A DNA stretch of 64,000 nucleotides from Granulosicoccaceae sp. 1_MG-2023 (GCA_030546905.1 JAUOPI010000002.1:62001-126000), one strand, 5' to 3'. Shown: positions 9,138 to 18,698, numbered from the stretch's first letter. Numbers and translations are program-made. The notes: generated from the sequence alone by a model not told the origin.

Positions 9138-10478
9138 TCAGCGCTTGCCGAAAACCTGTGGCGCCATGGTGCGGACTTCTTTGGAGACCGCGATTTCAGC
9201 GTGATCGGCGTAGGCTTCGTGATGCTCTTCGATATCGTTCAGCTCGTAGAGGTAGTTGACCATAATGCCGGCTGATTGGGCGAGGCCTTTGGCGGAGGTG
9301 TCGGCCAGCCAGTGAATGCGGTGCAACACCGCACCGTTGCCCAGATGAAAGCGCGCCACCGGATCCAGCGGTTGCTTGTTTTTGTTCTTGGCTGCACCGA
9401 AATACTCACAGGCCAGGGCCAGCAGCGGTTCGCGCAGGGCCGCGGCCGTGTCCTCATCGTTGTGCCAGCCCTCCTTGCCAAGTTGACTCAGCACCTGGGC
9501 GGCCGGGCCTTCGTTATCGTTTTCCGCTTTGCGTTGCAGCCACTGCATCAGGCCGGGCACCGGCGAGAGGGTGACAAAGGTGTTCAGCGACGGCAGTTCG
9601 CGCGAGAGTTCCTGCGCCACCCGTTTGATCAGAAAGCTGCCGAAAGAGACCCGCGCCAGTCCGGGCTGGCAGTTGGATATCGAGTAGAACACCGCAGTGT
9701 CGGCATCGCGCGCCAGCAGCGGATCGCGGTCGCCTGCCAACAGGCTCTGGATGGAGTCCGGAACAGAGCCGGTCAGCGCCACTTCAACAAAGATCAGCGG
9801 ATCGTCCGGCATGGAGGGGTGAAAGAAAGCGAAACAGCGGCGGTCTTCCGGCAGCAGACGCCGGCGCAGCTCGTCCCAGGAGTCGATGGCGTGGACCGCC
9901 TCATAGGCGATGATTTTTTCCAGAATATTGGCCGGTGTGGACCAGTCGATCTGGCGCAGAATCAGAAAGCCGCGATTAAACCAGGAGCGGAACAGGTGCA
10001 GAAAATCGTGATCCACACGGCGCAGTTCCGGCTGGGTTTTAAGCAGGGGCATCAAACGCTTGCGCATGGTGACCAGTTCGGCGGTGGCACCGGGGGCCAT
10101 ATTCAGGCGCCGCAAAAGGCGTCGCCGCGGTGACTCGGTGGCCGCCTCCAGGGCCAGCCAGTGATCTGTGTCGGGGGTGGCGGCAAAGGCGCCGGCGGCG
10201 CGTTGAATATCATCGAAAGACGGGTCAAAACGATCGGCCAGCATACTGAAGAAGGCGTCATGCTGTGATGCATCGAGTGCGGCGAAACCGGCCAGAAACT
10301 GCGCCGAAAGAGCGGCGCCGGATGCTTCGCCGCGGGCTGAAAGCAGGGTGTCGCCGAGCTCGGCCAGGCCATCAATGCCGGGTGCGGTCTCGCGCCCGCT
10401 ATTACGTAGCCGGGCCAGCGAAGCACCGCGGTCAACAATGGTTTCCAGCAGGTCCTGTAATAGGCTGATGCCGTTCAT
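9138..10478 (-). CDS. Malonyl-CoA decarboxylase
   Basis: The enzyme converts malonyl-CoA to acetyl-CoA and CO2, linking malonate catabolism and control of fatty-acid metabolism. The 446-residue protein has the helical N-terminal oligomerisation domain followed by the GNAT-like catalytic domain. Conserved stretches include FFHPSMPDDPLIFVEVAL, FYSISNCQPGLARVSFGSF, FVTLSPVPG (catalytic Ser region) and FHLGNGAVLHRIHWLAD (catalytic His region), then SAGIMVNYLYEL. Length suits the bacterial family. AGGAGG seven bases before the ATG at 10478 supports the start. No malonyl-CoA synthetase or malonate transporter gene is adjacent. Confidence 0.93.
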   Translation of the reverse strand: MNGISLLQDLLETIVDRGASLARLRNSGRETAPGIDGLAELGDTLLSARGEASGAALSAQFLAGFAALDASQHDAFFSMLADRFDPSFDDIQRAAGAFAATPDTDHWLALEAATESPRRRLLRRLNMAPGATAELVTMRKRLMPLLKTQPELRRVDHDFLHLFRSWFNRGFLILRQIDWSTPANILEKIIAYEAVHAIDSWDELRRRLLPEDRRCFAFFHPSMPDDPLIFVEVALTGSVPDSIQSLLAGDRDPLLARDADTAVFYSISNCQPGLARVSFGSFLIKRVAQELSRELPSLNTFVTLSPVPGLMQWLQRKAENDNEGPAAQVLSQLGKEGWHNDEDTAAALREPLLALACEYFGAAKNKNKQPLDPVARFHLGNGAVLHRIHWLADTSAKGLAQSAGIMVNYLYELNDIEEHHEAYADHAEIAVSKEVRTMAPQVFGKR

Positions 10479-10650
10479 CTGTGATCCTCCTGTGGCGTTG
10501 CCAATGCGCCGTAGTGGTGTGTGGTCAGACTATTCTAACAAGCCCGCGCATGTGGCTGAACGGGCTCGCGCTGCAAGCCAAACGTGTGCGCGACAGCCGC
10601 GCCGGCACAGGACTATACTCAGGATTGGACGGATGCTCAGGAGACTTGCG

Positions 10651-11085
10651 ATGTTACGCCGACAACTGACTGTTTTATCACTGTTACTGGCCGCCGGAGC
10701 CGGGTTGGCCGCCTGCGCGCAAATCCGTTCGGTGACCTATCCGGCCCAGGTTCGTTACATCGACCGGCAGGAGATTGAGTCGACCATGTACGCGATGGCG
10801 GTGCAGTTACATCAGCTCGATGAGCTGGTTGCCGGCGCGGCGTCTGCGCCGGCCGTGCAGCCGCGTGTGGTCGGTGTGCTCGGTGAGATTAACCGGCTGG
10901 CCTCGACGCTCGGCGAGGAAGGGCAGTCGACGAATCATCCGGCGCTCGATGCGCAGCTGGATGGTTTCCTGACGCAGGTGTCGCGGGCGCGTCTGCAGGC
11001 GCAGCAGGAGCCGCCCAATTACTATGAAGCGGGCCGTTTGTCCGGTAGCTGCAGTGCTTGCCATCAGTTACGCCTGCGCGACTGA
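10651..11085 (+). CDS. Lipoprotein with C-terminal CXXCH haem motif (cytochrome c'-like)
   Basis: A 144-residue protein with a lipoprotein signal (MLRRQLTVLSLLLAAGAGLAAC; lipobox LAAC). The ATG at 10651 follows AGGAG with eight-base spacing and is preferred to an ATG at 10633. The mature region is mostly helical and ends SGSCSACHQLRLRD, so a single CXXCH haem-attachment site lies eleven residues from the C-terminus. A C-terminal CXXCH after a helical bundle is the arrangement of cytochrome c', which suggests a small membrane-anchored mono-haem protein. The ccm genes at 30.9-38.2 kb could mature it. A TATACT at 10614-10619 is a possible -10 element. The family was not firmly identified. Confidence 0.75.
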   Translation: MLRRQLTVLSLLLAAGAGLAACAQIRSVTYPAQVRYIDRQEIESTMYAMAVQLHQLDELVAGAASAPAVQPRVVGVLGEINRLASTLGEEGQSTNHPALDAQLDGFLTQVSRARLQAQQEPPNYYEAGRLSGSCSACHQLRLRD

Positions 11086-11218
11086 TACACCGGCAAACCC
11101 CGCCGGGCGCAAGATTTTGCGGCAGCGGCCGTAAACCGCCCTGATGGCCATAATCCGGCCTGTTTGCAATCTCCCTGCGCGCTTTCCGGCGCCCGGCGCA
11201 TAGCTCAGGAGGAGCCTG

Positions 11219-11458
11219 ATGCGATCCAAATACGGACAGTTAATTCTCGTGTTGCTCAGCGCTGTGCTGATTACCCTGATCTTGCCCGCTGTGCCGGCTA
11301 CGGCACACCCGCTGCGGCCTGCGGTGATGCCGTTTCTGGCCTTTGCCCCGGTAATCGCACTGTTTCTGTATGGGCTCAGATGCTTCCGGAACCGTCTTTA
11401 CGCAGCCTTGTTAGTGGCTCCGCGCGGCGCTTACGGCGTTGGTTTCCGCGACTTTTAA
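11219..11458 (+). CDS. Small hypothetical membrane protein
   Basis: A 79-residue ORF preceded by a strong AGGAGG ribosome-binding site six bases before the ATG. Two hydrophobic segments are visible (about residues 8-27 and 36-52), followed by a short basic tail. I know no family for it. The good Shine-Dalgarno site and hydrophobic pattern favour a real gene, but the C-terminal third has an arbitrary look, so expression needs support. Confidence 0.5.
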   Translation: MRSKYGQLILVLLSAVLITLILPAVPATAHPLRPAVMPFLAFAPVIALFLYGLRCFRNRLYAALLVAPRGAYGVGFRDF

Positions 11459-11510
11459 TTGCAGATCGACGATTTTCGCAGCCAAAGCACCATCTTTGTG
11501 CATCATTGTC

Positions 11511-11546
11511 TTATCAAATTCATAGCTTTTGATAATTAGATACAAT
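11511..11546 (+). promoter_or_regulatory. Likely gltA promoter with inverted-repeat operator
   Basis: TTCATA (11519-11524) and TACAAT (11541-11546) with 16 bases between form a plausible sigma-70 promoter. The perfect eight-base inverted repeat TTATCAAA/TTTGATAA (11511-11518 and 11528-11535) brackets the -35 element. This suggests a dimeric repressor or activator site. The regulator is unknown. Confidence 0.6.
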
Positions 11547-11730
11547 GCGTGGAACCCTCCGGCTGTGAGATACTTGCCCGAGCCTGATAAACACCGGCGT
11601 CCCCACACTGGCCGGTAATTTCCGAAAATCAGCAGGCCACACTCAGATTAGAATATCTGCACGGCTGAATCTGCCAGCAAATGGTATGAATCAGCTCAGT
11701 GCCGGAGATCAACAACAGAGGCAAGCAACT

Positions 11731-13017
11731 ATGTCGGATAAAGCAACGCTGACGTACAACGGACAGCAATTTGAACTCAACGTGCGTAAAGGCACGATCG
11801 GCCCGGATGTCATCGACATCTCCTCGCTCTACGCGCAAACCGGTGCCTTCACGCTCGACCCGGGTTTCACATCCACAGCCAGCTGTGAGTCCACTATCAC
11901 TTACATCGACGGCGAAGCGGGCATTCTGTTGCATCGCGGCTATCCGATCGATCAGCTTGCCGAACACGGCCACTATCTCGAAACCTGCTATCTGCTGCTG
12001 TACGGGGAACTGCCCAACGAAGCACAGCGCCAGGAATTCGAAGACGCCATTACCAACCACACGATGATCCATGAGCAAATGCAGAAGCTGTTTGCCGGTT
12101 TCCGTCGTGATGCGCACCCGATGGCAATTATGGTCGGTGTGGTCGGCGCACTGTCTGCGTTCTACCACGATTCCACCGATATCAACGATCCGCAGCAGCG
12201 CGAAATCGCCAGCCGCCGGATGATTGCCAAGCTGCCGACGATCGCCGCTATGGCCTACAAATACTCCATCGGCCAGCCGTTCGTTTATCCGCGTAACGAT
12301 CTCGACTACGCATCCAACTTCCTGCAAATGTGTTTTGCAGTGCCGTCCGAAGAATACAAAGTCAATCCGATTCTGGCGCGTGCGCTGGACCGTATCTTTA
12401 TTCTTCACGCTGACCACGAACAGAACGCCTCCACGTCGACTGTACGTCTGGCCAGCTCGTCCGGCGCCAACCCGTTTGCCTGTATCGCGGCCGGTATTGC
12501 CTGTCTGTGGGGACCGGCACACGGTGGTGCAAACGAAGCTGCACTGAGCATGCTGGCTGAGATCGGTACGCCGGACCGCATCCCTGAGTTCATTGAGCGC
12601 GCCAAGGACAAAAACGATCCTTTCCGCCTGATGGGCTTTGGTCACCGGGTCTACAAAAACTACGATCCGCGCGCCAAGATCATGCAGAAAACCTGTCACG
12701 AAGTACTGAACGAGCTGGGTATTAAAGACGACCCGCTGCTGGACGTGGCCCACGAGCTCGAGCGTGTGGCACTGAGCGATCCGTACTTTGTCGAGAAAAA
12801 ACTCTACCCGAACATCGACTTCTACTCCGGCATCACGCTGCGTGCGCTGGGCTTCCCGGTCGAAATGTTCACCGTACTGTTTGCACTGGCCCGTACTGTC
12901 GGCTGGATCTCGCAGTGGCGCGAAATGATCGAAGATCCGAGCCAACGGATCGGACGTCCGCGTCAGCTTTACACCGGCGAGGCGCAGCGCGAATATGTGA
13001 TGCCGGAAGACCGGTAA
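11731..13017 (+). CDS. gltA: Citrate synthase (type II)
   Basis: GltA condenses oxaloacetate with acetyl-CoA to citrate, the entry step of the TCA cycle. The 428-residue product has the typical small N-terminal domain ([20 protein letters not shown]) and the citrate-synthase core with [10 protein letters not shown] (His), [14 protein letters not shown] (His and substrate Arg) and [10 protein letters not shown] (Asp), matching the three catalytic residues of the E. coli enzyme. The N-terminal domain marks the hexameric, NADH-sensitive gammaproteobacterial type. The ATG at 11731 gives the family's usual start ([11 protein letters not shown]), whereas an in-frame ATG at 11686 adds a non-conserved leader. 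It has its own promoter and a strong terminator. Confidence 0.97.
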   Translation: MSDKATLTYNGQQFELNVRKGTIGPDVIDISSLYAQTGAFTLDPGFTSTASCESTITYIDGEAGILLHRGYPIDQLAEHGHYLETCYLLLYGELPNEAQRQEFEDAITNHTMIHEQMQKLFAGFRRDAHPMAIMVGVVGALSAFYHDSTDINDPQQREIASRRMIAKLPTIAAMAYKYSIGQPFVYPRNDLDYASNFLQMCFAVPSEEYKVNPILARALDRIFILHADHEQNASTSTVRLASSSGANPFACIAAGIACLWGPAHGGANEAALSMLAEIGTPDRIPEFIERAKDKNDPFRLMGFGHRVYKNYDPRAKIMQKTCHEVLNELGIKDDPLLDVAHELERVALSDPYFVEKKLYPNIDFYSGITLRALGFPVEMFTVLFALARTVGWISQWREMIEDPSQRIGRPRQLYTGEAQREYVMPEDR

Positions 13018-13044
13018 GCTATTCGCAGCGCTATGCTGTTGATA

Positions 13045-13079
13045 CAACGCCCGGCTTTTGCCGGGCGTTGTGCGTTTTT
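13045..13079 (+). terminator. Rho-independent terminator of gltA
   Basis: The perfect eleven-base stem CAACGCCCGGC/GCCGGGCGTTG (13045-13055 with 13060-13070), with a TTTT loop, is followed by TGCGTTTTT. Confidence 0.9.
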
Positions 13080-13090
13080 AAGGAGGAAAA

Positions 13091-14008
13091 ATGACAGATC
13101 AGGTTACAGAAGCCGTCTTCGCGCACCTGCGGGGCATTGCCAAAAAGTCGCTGACCTTGCTGAATGATCTGCCGGCCCGGCGCAAGCTCATCGACCGCTA
13201 CTTTCAGCTCGACGGCGAAGCGCCGCCGGTGCTCGGCCAGGCGCATCGTATCAGTATCAACGGCATGGCAGCCGAGTGGGTCACGGCGCCCGGAGCCAAG
13301 CCGGATAAACGCGTGCTGTACATCCACGGCGGCTCCTGGGTCAGCGGTTCTCTTGAAGGCTACCGCTCGCTGGCGTCACAGATCAGCGCCGCTGCCAAGG
13401 CCGCCGTGCTGGTGATCGACTACCGGCTGGCGCCGGAAAACCCGTTCCCGGCGGGGCTGAATGATTGCGTTGCGGCCTTTGCCTGGATGCGAGAGAACGG
13501 ACCGCAAGGGCCGGGCGCGGCGGCCAAAGCCGCTATCTGCGGTGATTCAGCAGGCGGCAATCTGACGCTGGCCTGCTGGCTGGCGCTCAAACAACAGGGC
13601 AAGCCCGGCCCCGATGCGCTGGTGGCGTTTTCACCGGCCACGGACTTTACCGGTCAGAGCGAATCCCTGAAATCGCACGCCGGGCGTGACCCGATCATCC
13701 ATCACATGGTCTACGAGGTGATTCCGCAAATCTATCTGGGCGAGCACGAACGCCGCGACCCGCTGGCTTCACCCGTGTTCGGTGACTGGCAGGGCGCACC
13801 GCCGACCTTGATCCAGGTCGGCTCCGAAGAAGTGCTGCTCGATGACGCGCGGCGCATGGCCGGTAAGATCATGCTCGACGGCGGTGACGCGGAGCTGCAG
13901 GTCTACGACGGTATGCCGCATGTATTTCAGGGCTTTGCACCGAAGCTCGGGTCGGCTGCCGAAGCCTTGCACAGTGCCGGTCAGTTTCTTCGCCAGGCAT
14001 TTACCTGA
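13091..14008 (+). CDS. Alpha/beta hydrolase, hormone-sensitive-lipase (family IV) esterase
   Basis: A 305-residue cytoplasmic esterase. The HSL hallmark oxyanion motif is seen as YIHGGSWVSGS (about residues 77-87). The nucleophile elbow is CGDSAGGNL near residue 153, and the charge-relay end is YDGMPHVFQGF with the likely catalytic His; the preceding Asp is probably in EEVLLDDARR. The segment DYRLAPENPFPAGLNDC is typical of family IV. The start is supported by AAGGAGG directly upstream. Natural substrates are probably short-chain esters. It lies just after the gltA terminator and is transcribed separately. Confidence 0.88.
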   Translation: MTDQVTEAVFAHLRGIAKKSLTLLNDLPARRKLIDRYFQLDGEAPPVLGQAHRISINGMAAEWVTAPGAKPDKRVLYIHGGSWVSGSLEGYRSLASQISAAAKAAVLVIDYRLAPENPFPAGLNDCVAAFAWMRENGPQGPGAAAKAAICGDSAGGNLTLACWLALKQQGKPGPDALVAFSPATDFTGQSESLKSHAGRDPIIHHMVYEVIPQIYLGEHERRDPLASPVFGDWQGAPPTLIQVGSEEVLLDDARRMAGKIMLDGGDAELQVYDGMPHVFQGFAPKLGSAAEALHSAGQFLRQAFT

Positions 14009-14098
14009 GGCCAACGCGGGCCGGCAATTGTGCGGGCGGAGCGCCGCTGAGGTAGAATGGCCGGTTTGTGGCCAACAGCATTTCAGGAAGTCGTTTTC

Positions 14099-15763
14099 AT
14101 GGCTCAATACGTTTACAGCATGCACCGCGTGGGCAAAATCGTGCCGCCCAAGCGCGAGATTCTTAAAGACATTTCCCTGTCGTTTTTCCCCGGCGCCAAA
14201 ATCGGTGTTCTCGGTTTAAACGGGGCGGGTAAATCGACTCTGCTGCGGATTATGGCGGGTGTCGATACGGAGATCGAAGGTGAAGCGCGGCCCATGCCGG
14301 GCATCAAGGTCGGCTATCTGCCGCAGGAGCCGCAGCTCGATCCGGATAAAACCGTGCGTGAGGTCGTTGAAGAGGCGGTCAGCGAAATCAAAGATGCGCA
14401 GGCCCGTCTGGAAGAAGTCTATGCCGCGTACGCTGAGCCGGATGCGGATTTTGATGCGCTGGCTGCCGAGCAAGGGCGCTTGGAAGCCATTATTCAGGCC
14501 GCTGACGGACACAACCTGGACCGGCAGCTGGATATCGCCGCCGATGCACTGCGTTTGCCGGAATGGGATGCGAAAGTCGAGCATCTGTCCGGTGGTGAAA
14601 AACGCCGTGTCGCGCTTTGCCGTCTGCTGCTGTCGGCGCCGGATATGTTGCTGCTGGACGAGCCTACCAACCACCTGGATGCCGATTCAGTGGCCTGGCT
14701 TGAACGCTTCCTGCACGATTTTCCGGGCACCGTGGTAGCGGTCACCCACGATCGCTACTTCCTCGATAACGTGGCCGGCTGGATTCTCGAGCTTGACCGC
14801 GGGCACGGTATTCCGTTTGAAGGCAATTACTCGCAATGGCTGGATGCCAAGGCGGCCCGTCTTGAGCAGGAAGCCAAGCAGGAATCGGCACACGCCAAAG
14901 CCATGAAGGCCGAGCTCGAATGGGTACGCAAAGGTGCCAAGGCCCGTCAGTCCAAGTCCAAAGCCCGTTTGCAACGCTTTGAAGAAATGCAATCGCGCGA
15001 GTTCCAGAAACGCAGCGAAACCAACGAAATCTATATTCCGCCCGGTGAGCGCCTCGGCGACAAAGTGCTGGAGTTCCACAACGTCAGCAAGGGTTACGGC
15101 GACCGTGTGCTGATCGATGATATGAGCTTCAGTGTGCCGAAAGGGGCCATAGTTGGCGTAATCGGCGGTAACGGTGCCGGTAAATCAACCCTGTTCCGTA
15201 TGATTATGGGGCGTGAACAACCGGACAGCGGCACGATCGAGATCGGCGATACCGTCAAGCTGGCCTGTGTCGATCAGGGCCGGGAAGATCTCGATGACAG
15301 TAAAACCGTTTTTGAAGTGATCTCGCAGGGCTCGGATATTATCCGTATCAATAACTACGAAGTGCCGTCGCGCAATTATTGCGGACGTTTTAACTTCAAA
15401 GGCGGTGATCAGCAGAAGTTTGTCAAAGACCTTTCCGGTGGTGAGCGCGGTCGTTTGCATCTGGCACTGACCCTGAAAGAAGGCGGCAATGTCCTGCTGC
15501 TTGACGAGCCGTCAAATGACCTCGACGTGGAAACCCTGCGTGCGCTGGAAGAAGCGCTGCTGGACTTCCCCGGTGCCGCGATTGTCATATCGCACGATCG
15601 CTGGTTCCTCGACCGCGTGGCCACGCATATCCTCGCGTATGAGGACGAAGGCAAGGTGAGTTTCTTCGCCGGTAACTACACCGAGTACGAAGCCGACCGC
15701 AAAGAACGCCTCGGCGATGCGGCGGCACAACCGCACCGCGTGCGTTACAAAAAACTCGCCTGA
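14099..15763 (+). CDS. ettA: Energy-dependent translational throttle protein EttA (ABC-F ATPase)
   Basis: EttA binds the ribosomal E site and gates entry into elongation according to ATP/ADP levels. The 554-residue protein has two ABC domains and no membrane segments. The first has Walker [10 protein letters not shown], signature LSGGEKRR and Walker [13 protein letters not shown]. The second has [17 protein letters not shown] and [12 protein letters not shown]. The basic linker between them ([22 protein letters not shown]) is the P-site tRNA interaction motif. The start [13 protein letters not shown] matches the family, so the ATG at 14099 is chosen over one at 14057. A strong two-way terminator follows. 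Confidence 0.96.
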   Translation: MAQYVYSMHRVGKIVPPKREILKDISLSFFPGAKIGVLGLNGAGKSTLLRIMAGVDTEIEGEARPMPGIKVGYLPQEPQLDPDKTVREVVEEAVSEIKDAQARLEEVYAAYAEPDADFDALAAEQGRLEAIIQAADGHNLDRQLDIAADALRLPEWDAKVEHLSGGEKRRVALCRLLLSAPDMLLLDEPTNHLDADSVAWLERFLHDFPGTVVAVTHDRYFLDNVAGWILELDRGHGIPFEGNYSQWLDAKAARLEQEAKQESAHAKAMKAELEWVRKGAKARQSKSKARLQRFEEMQSREFQKRSETNEIYIPPGERLGDKVLEFHNVSKGYGDRVLIDDMSFSVPKGAIVGVIGGNGAGKSTLFRMIMGREQPDSGTIEIGDTVKLACVDQGREDLDDSKTVFEVISQGSDIIRINNYEVPSRNYCGRFNFKGGDQQKFVKDLSGGERGRLHLALTLKEGGNVLLLDEPSNDLDVETLRALEEALLDFPGAAIVISHDRWFLDRVATHILAYEDEGKVSFFAGNYTEYEADRKERLGDAAAQPHRVRYKKLA

Positions 15764-15777
15764 GGTTTGTCACAGTC

Positions 15778-15810
15778 AAAAAAAGCGGAGGCCGGGCCTC
15801 CGCTTTTTTT
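15778..15810. terminator. Bidirectional terminator between ettA and the RbgA-like GTPase
   Basis: The perfect twelve-base stem AAAAGCGGAGGC/GCCTCCGCTTTT (15781-15792 with 15796-15807) has A and T tracts on both sides. It can stop ettA from the left and the convergent GTPase gene from the right. Confidence 0.9.
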
Positions 15811-15869
15811 CAGGCCTGCAAACCAGGCCTGCTATGATTTTTTAAATACAACTCCGGTACAGGCGCCGA

Positions 15870-16793
15870 TCAGCGCTTTTTCTTTTTGCGCTGTTCGGCG
15901 CGTTGCTGTTTTTTCAGTTCTTTTTCGATGCGCCGTTGCTCGACCAGTTGCAGTTCCTGCGCCTTGTCCTGCGGGCTTTCCAGCGTCAGTGCGCCCAGAT
16001 TGCCGCTGCGGTAATCGGTCAGAATGACTTTGGCGACCTTGTCCAGATCAACCAGTCCGCCACCGCCGAGGCAGCCGCGACGGCGGCCGATGGCTTCGAG
16101 AATCGCCAGCTCCTCGTCCGGCAGGCTCTCCAGCTCATAGCGCCCGCACAGCAGATCGGGGTGATGGTCGCGGAACCAGGCGGCGGCAAAATAGGCCACA
16201 TCGGCGTGATCCAGCGCCGTATCGCGGATTGCGCCGGTCATGGCCAGGCGGTAGCCGCTGTTGGGATTCTCCACATTCGGCCACAGCACACCCGGGGTGT
16301 CGAGCAGGGCGATGCCGTCCTCCAGGCGAATGGTCTGCTGGGTTTTGGTCACCGCCGGCTCATTGCCGGTTTTGGCGATGGTGCGTCCGGCCAGCTTGTT
16401 GATCAGCGTGGACTTGCCCACATTGGGAATGCCGGTGATCATGGTCCGCACCGGACGGAAGTCGTCCTCACGGTGCGGTGCCAGTTCACGGCAGATCGCG
16501 GTGATTTGCTTCAGGCAGGCCGGATCATCCATTCGTGTGGGCAGGGCGCGGCTGCCGCTGTCGACTTCGAGCTCGCTGACCCAGATTTGTGTCAGTGCCG
16601 GATCGGCCAGATCCGCCTTGTTGAGCAGGCGTAACACGGGTTTGTCACCGCGCAGTTCGGCAAGCATCGGGTTTTCGCTGGAATAGGGGATGCGCGCGTC
16701 CAGCACTTCGATAATCACGTCGACGCCGGGCAGCACCTTGGCCATTTCCTTGCGCGCCTTGTGCATATGCCCGGGGAACCATTGAATCTGCAT
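15870..16793 (-). CDS. Ribosome biogenesis GTPase, YlqF/RbgA family
   Basis: A 307-residue circularly permuted GTPase of the kind needed for late 50S assembly in Bacillus (RbgA/YlqF). The start QIQWFPGHMHKARKEM is diagnostic. The motif order is permuted: LLNKADL (G4) near residue 56, then GIPNVGKSTLINKL (G1) near 120 and LLDTPGVLWP (G3) near 160. A C-terminal helical region ends in a Lys/Arg-rich tail, suitable for RNA contact. It is divergent from an SrmB-like helicase gene, another 50S assembly factor, with about 100 bases between, so the two may be co-regulated. Confidence 0.9.
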   Translation of the reverse strand: MQIQWFPGHMHKARKEMAKVLPGVDVIIEVLDARIPYSSENPMLAELRGDKPVLRLLNKADLADPALTQIWVSELEVDSGSRALPTRMDDPACLKQITAICRELAPHREDDFRPVRTMITGIPNVGKSTLINKLAGRTIAKTGNEPAVTKTQQTIRLEDGIALLDTPGVLWPNVENPNSGYRLAMTGAIRDTALDHADVAYFAAAWFRDHHPDLLCGRYELESLPDEELAILEAIGRRRGCLGGGGLVDLDKVAKVILTDYRSGNLGALTLESPQDKAQELQLVEQRRIEKELKKQQRAEQRKKKKR

Positions 16794-16892
16794 CGTTAAT
16801 TACCTGTCCGGCAAATGCCGCTGATAATAGCAAAGCCGTCCGGCCGCTGCGGCTTTGCTGTTATGATTGCGAGTTTTAAGCGGAGTTTCAGC

Positions 16893-18230
16893 GTGTTCAA
16901 TACTCTGGATTTACACGAATGTTTGCAGCGCGGCCTGCAGAAACTGGCTTTCGATGCCGCGACCGAAGTGCAGGAAAAAGCCGTGCCACTGGGTTTGCAG
17001 GGGCGCGACCTGATGGTCAGTGCGCAAACCGGTTCGGGCAAAACCTTCGCTTTTCTGATCCCGGTGTTGCAGCGCCTGCTGACCACGCCGGATACGCGTC
17101 AGGGTACGCGCGCGCTGATTCTGGCGCCGACCCGTGAGCTCGCGCAGCAGATCCGCCAGGATTGTCTTGCCATCGGCAGCTATACCCAGCTGCAGTTCGG
17201 GCTGATCACCGGCGGTGAGAAAATCCCTGTGCAACGGGCTCTGATTACCAAGAAAAACCCCGAAATCGTGATCGCGACACCGGGTCGCCTGCTTGATCTG
17301 CTGCGCCAGGACGTGATCAATCTGGCCGCGCTGGAAGTGCTGGTGCTGGATGAAGCCGATCGCATGCTGGATATGGGTTTCCGTGATGCGGTGCTGGAAA
17401 TCACCGGCAAATGCAATCCGCAGCGCCAGACCTTTCTGTTCTCGGCCACGCTCGGCCATCGCGGCGTGCGGGCAGTGGAAAACGAGTTGCTTAACGCGCC
17501 GGAGAAAATCACGCTCAGCACCTCGCGCGATGCCAGCGAAGCGGTCAGGCTGCAGCGGATTCTGGTCGACGATCATGCGCACAAAGTTGCCGTTTGCGCC
17601 GCCTTGCTGGATCGCCCTGAACAGGAAAAGGCGATTATTTTCTGCAACAAGCGTGAGACCACCGAGCAGCTCAGTGCCGATCTGCAGCGCGCCGACCGGC
17701 GCGCCATTGCCTTACACGGCGAGTTAACCCAGGTGCAGCGCCGTGAGGTGTTGCGCAAATACCGTCGCGGCATCGTCAACACGCTGGTCGCCACCGACGT
17801 GGCGGCGCGCGGACTGGACGTGGAGGGAATCACGCTGGTCATCAACTTCGATGTGCCGCGCAATGCCCGTGACTTTATCCATCGCATAGGCCGCACCGGT
17901 CGTGGCGGCGAGGAGGGCGTGGCGGCGACCCTGGTCTCCCATGCGCAATGGAATGACTTTGCCGGTATCGAACGCTATCTCGGCAGACGCGCCGAAGAGC
18001 GTGTGCTGGAGGGGCTTGAGGCGGCCTTTAAAGGGCCGAAAAAACTCAAAGCCTCCGGCAAGGCCGTGGGCAAGAAAAACAAAAAGACCCGCGCCGCGGC
18101 AGATAAAAACCGCCAGCGTCACCGCGTTAAGAAAAACCTCGGCAAACGGCGTAAACCGGCCGCCGGTGCGGTCAAAGCGCCGCAGGGCCCGTCGGCGTCG
18201 CCGGACAGCCCCTGGAAGCGCAGCCGCTAG
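16893..18230 (+). CDS. DEAD-box ATP-dependent RNA helicase, SrmB-like
   Basis: A 445-residue helicase with all family motifs: Q-motif region TEVQEKAVP, SAQTGSGKT (I), PTRELAQQ (Ia), TPGRLLD (Ib), DEADRMLDMGF (II), FSATL (III), and HRIGRTGRGG (VI) after VATDVAARGLD. The basic tail RHRVKKNLGKRRKP closely matches the C-terminus of E. coli SrmB, which acts in early 50S assembly, so SrmB is the best specific guess. The GTG at 16893 with GGAG eight bases upstream gives the usual start VFNTLDLH. An ATG at 16863 would add ten residues. The 3' end overlaps the convergent cbiX-like gene by four bases. Confidence 0.88.
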   Translation: MFNTLDLHECLQRGLQKLAFDAATEVQEKAVPLGLQGRDLMVSAQTGSGKTFAFLIPVLQRLLTTPDTRQGTRALILAPTRELAQQIRQDCLAIGSYTQLQFGLITGGEKIPVQRALITKKNPEIVIATPGRLLDLLRQDVINLAALEVLVLDEADRMLDMGFRDAVLEITGKCNPQRQTFLFSATLGHRGVRAVENELLNAPEKITLSTSRDASEAVRLQRILVDDHAHKVAVCAALLDRPEQEKAIIFCNKRETTEQLSADLQRADRRAIALHGELTQVQRREVLRKYRRGIVNTLVATDVAARGLDVEGITLVINFDVPRNARDFIHRIGRTGRGGEEGVAATLVSHAQWNDFAGIERYLGRRAEERVLEGLEAAFKGPKKLKASGKAVGKKNKKTRAAADKNRQRHRVKKNLGKRRKPAAGAVKAPQGPSASPDSPWKRSR

Positions 18231-18610
18231 CGGCTATCGCCGTTTATCGCGGCCTGTGCGCTGGCCGCGAGAAAGCCGCTCATCAGAACCGAGGCGCCCA
18301 GATGCGGCGCCAGTGTCAGTCTCACCCCGGGATGCGCGGCCACGGCCTGTTCTGCGATACGCGGGATATCCTCGGCCACGTGGCGGCCGGCGGCGAGGAA
18401 ATAGGGCAGCACGATAATCTCGCTTGCGCCGCGTGCGACACACCGGTCTATCGCCTCGGGGATAAGCGGATCAGCCAGCTCCAGGAACGCCGTGGTGACG
18501 ATGGGGCAGGCCCCGTCGAGCTGTTGCTCCACGGCGGTGGCCAGCCGCTGCACTTCCTCGTTTGAGGCCGCACGGCGGCTGCCGTGTGCTACCAATAGCA
18601 GGGCTTTCAT
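18227..18610 (-). CDS. CbiX/SirB-type sirohydrochlorin chelatase (short form)
   Basis: A 127-residue single-domain chelatase of the CbiX_S type, which inserts Co, Ni or Fe into sirohydrochlorin-like tetrapyrroles as a homodimer. The start MKALLLVAHGSRR carries the first metal-ligand His, and VLPYFLAAGRHVAEDIP the second. The segment TTAFLELADP also fits the family. There are no cobalamin or sirohaem genes nearby, so the metal and product cannot be told from context. It is convergent with and slightly overlaps the helicase gene, and divergent from the DUF523/DUF1722 gene. Confidence 0.85.
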   Translation of the reverse strand: MKALLLVAHGSRRAASNEEVQRLATAVEQQLDGACPIVTTAFLELADPLIPEAIDRCVARGASEIIVLPYFLAAGRHVAEDIPRIAEQAVAAHPGVRLTLAPHLGASVLMSGFLAASAQAAINGDSR

Positions 18611-18672
18611 TCAGGACGCACTCCCGTTAACCGCGATTTATAGGATGTTTGCTGTCAGTCTGTTGCGCAGTT

Positions 18673-18698
18673 TGTACACGGGGTATAGGGTCTGTACA
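18673..18698. promoter_or_regulatory. Paired TGTACA operator upstream of the YbgA-like gene
   Basis: Two exact TGTACA hexamers (18673-18678 and 18693-18698) lie 20 bases apart start to start, just before the ribosome-binding site of the next gene. Pairs of TGTACA are the known target type of B12-binding LitR/CarH MerR-family photoreceptors, which control photolyase and ybgA-type genes in other bacteria. The spacer here is 14 bases, slightly longer than the 12 I recall for Pseudomonas. The regulator gene is not in the window. Confidence 0.5.

Noticed and set aside
10348-10650. N-terminal extension of the CXXCH lipoprotein
   Set aside because: The signal peptide and AGGAG site place the start at 10651; the upstream part overlaps the malonyl-CoA decarboxylase gene.
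11629-13047. A 472-codon frame opposite gltA
   Set aside because: It is antisense to a fully conserved citrate synthase and has a His/Arg/Val-rich composition typical of shadow frames.
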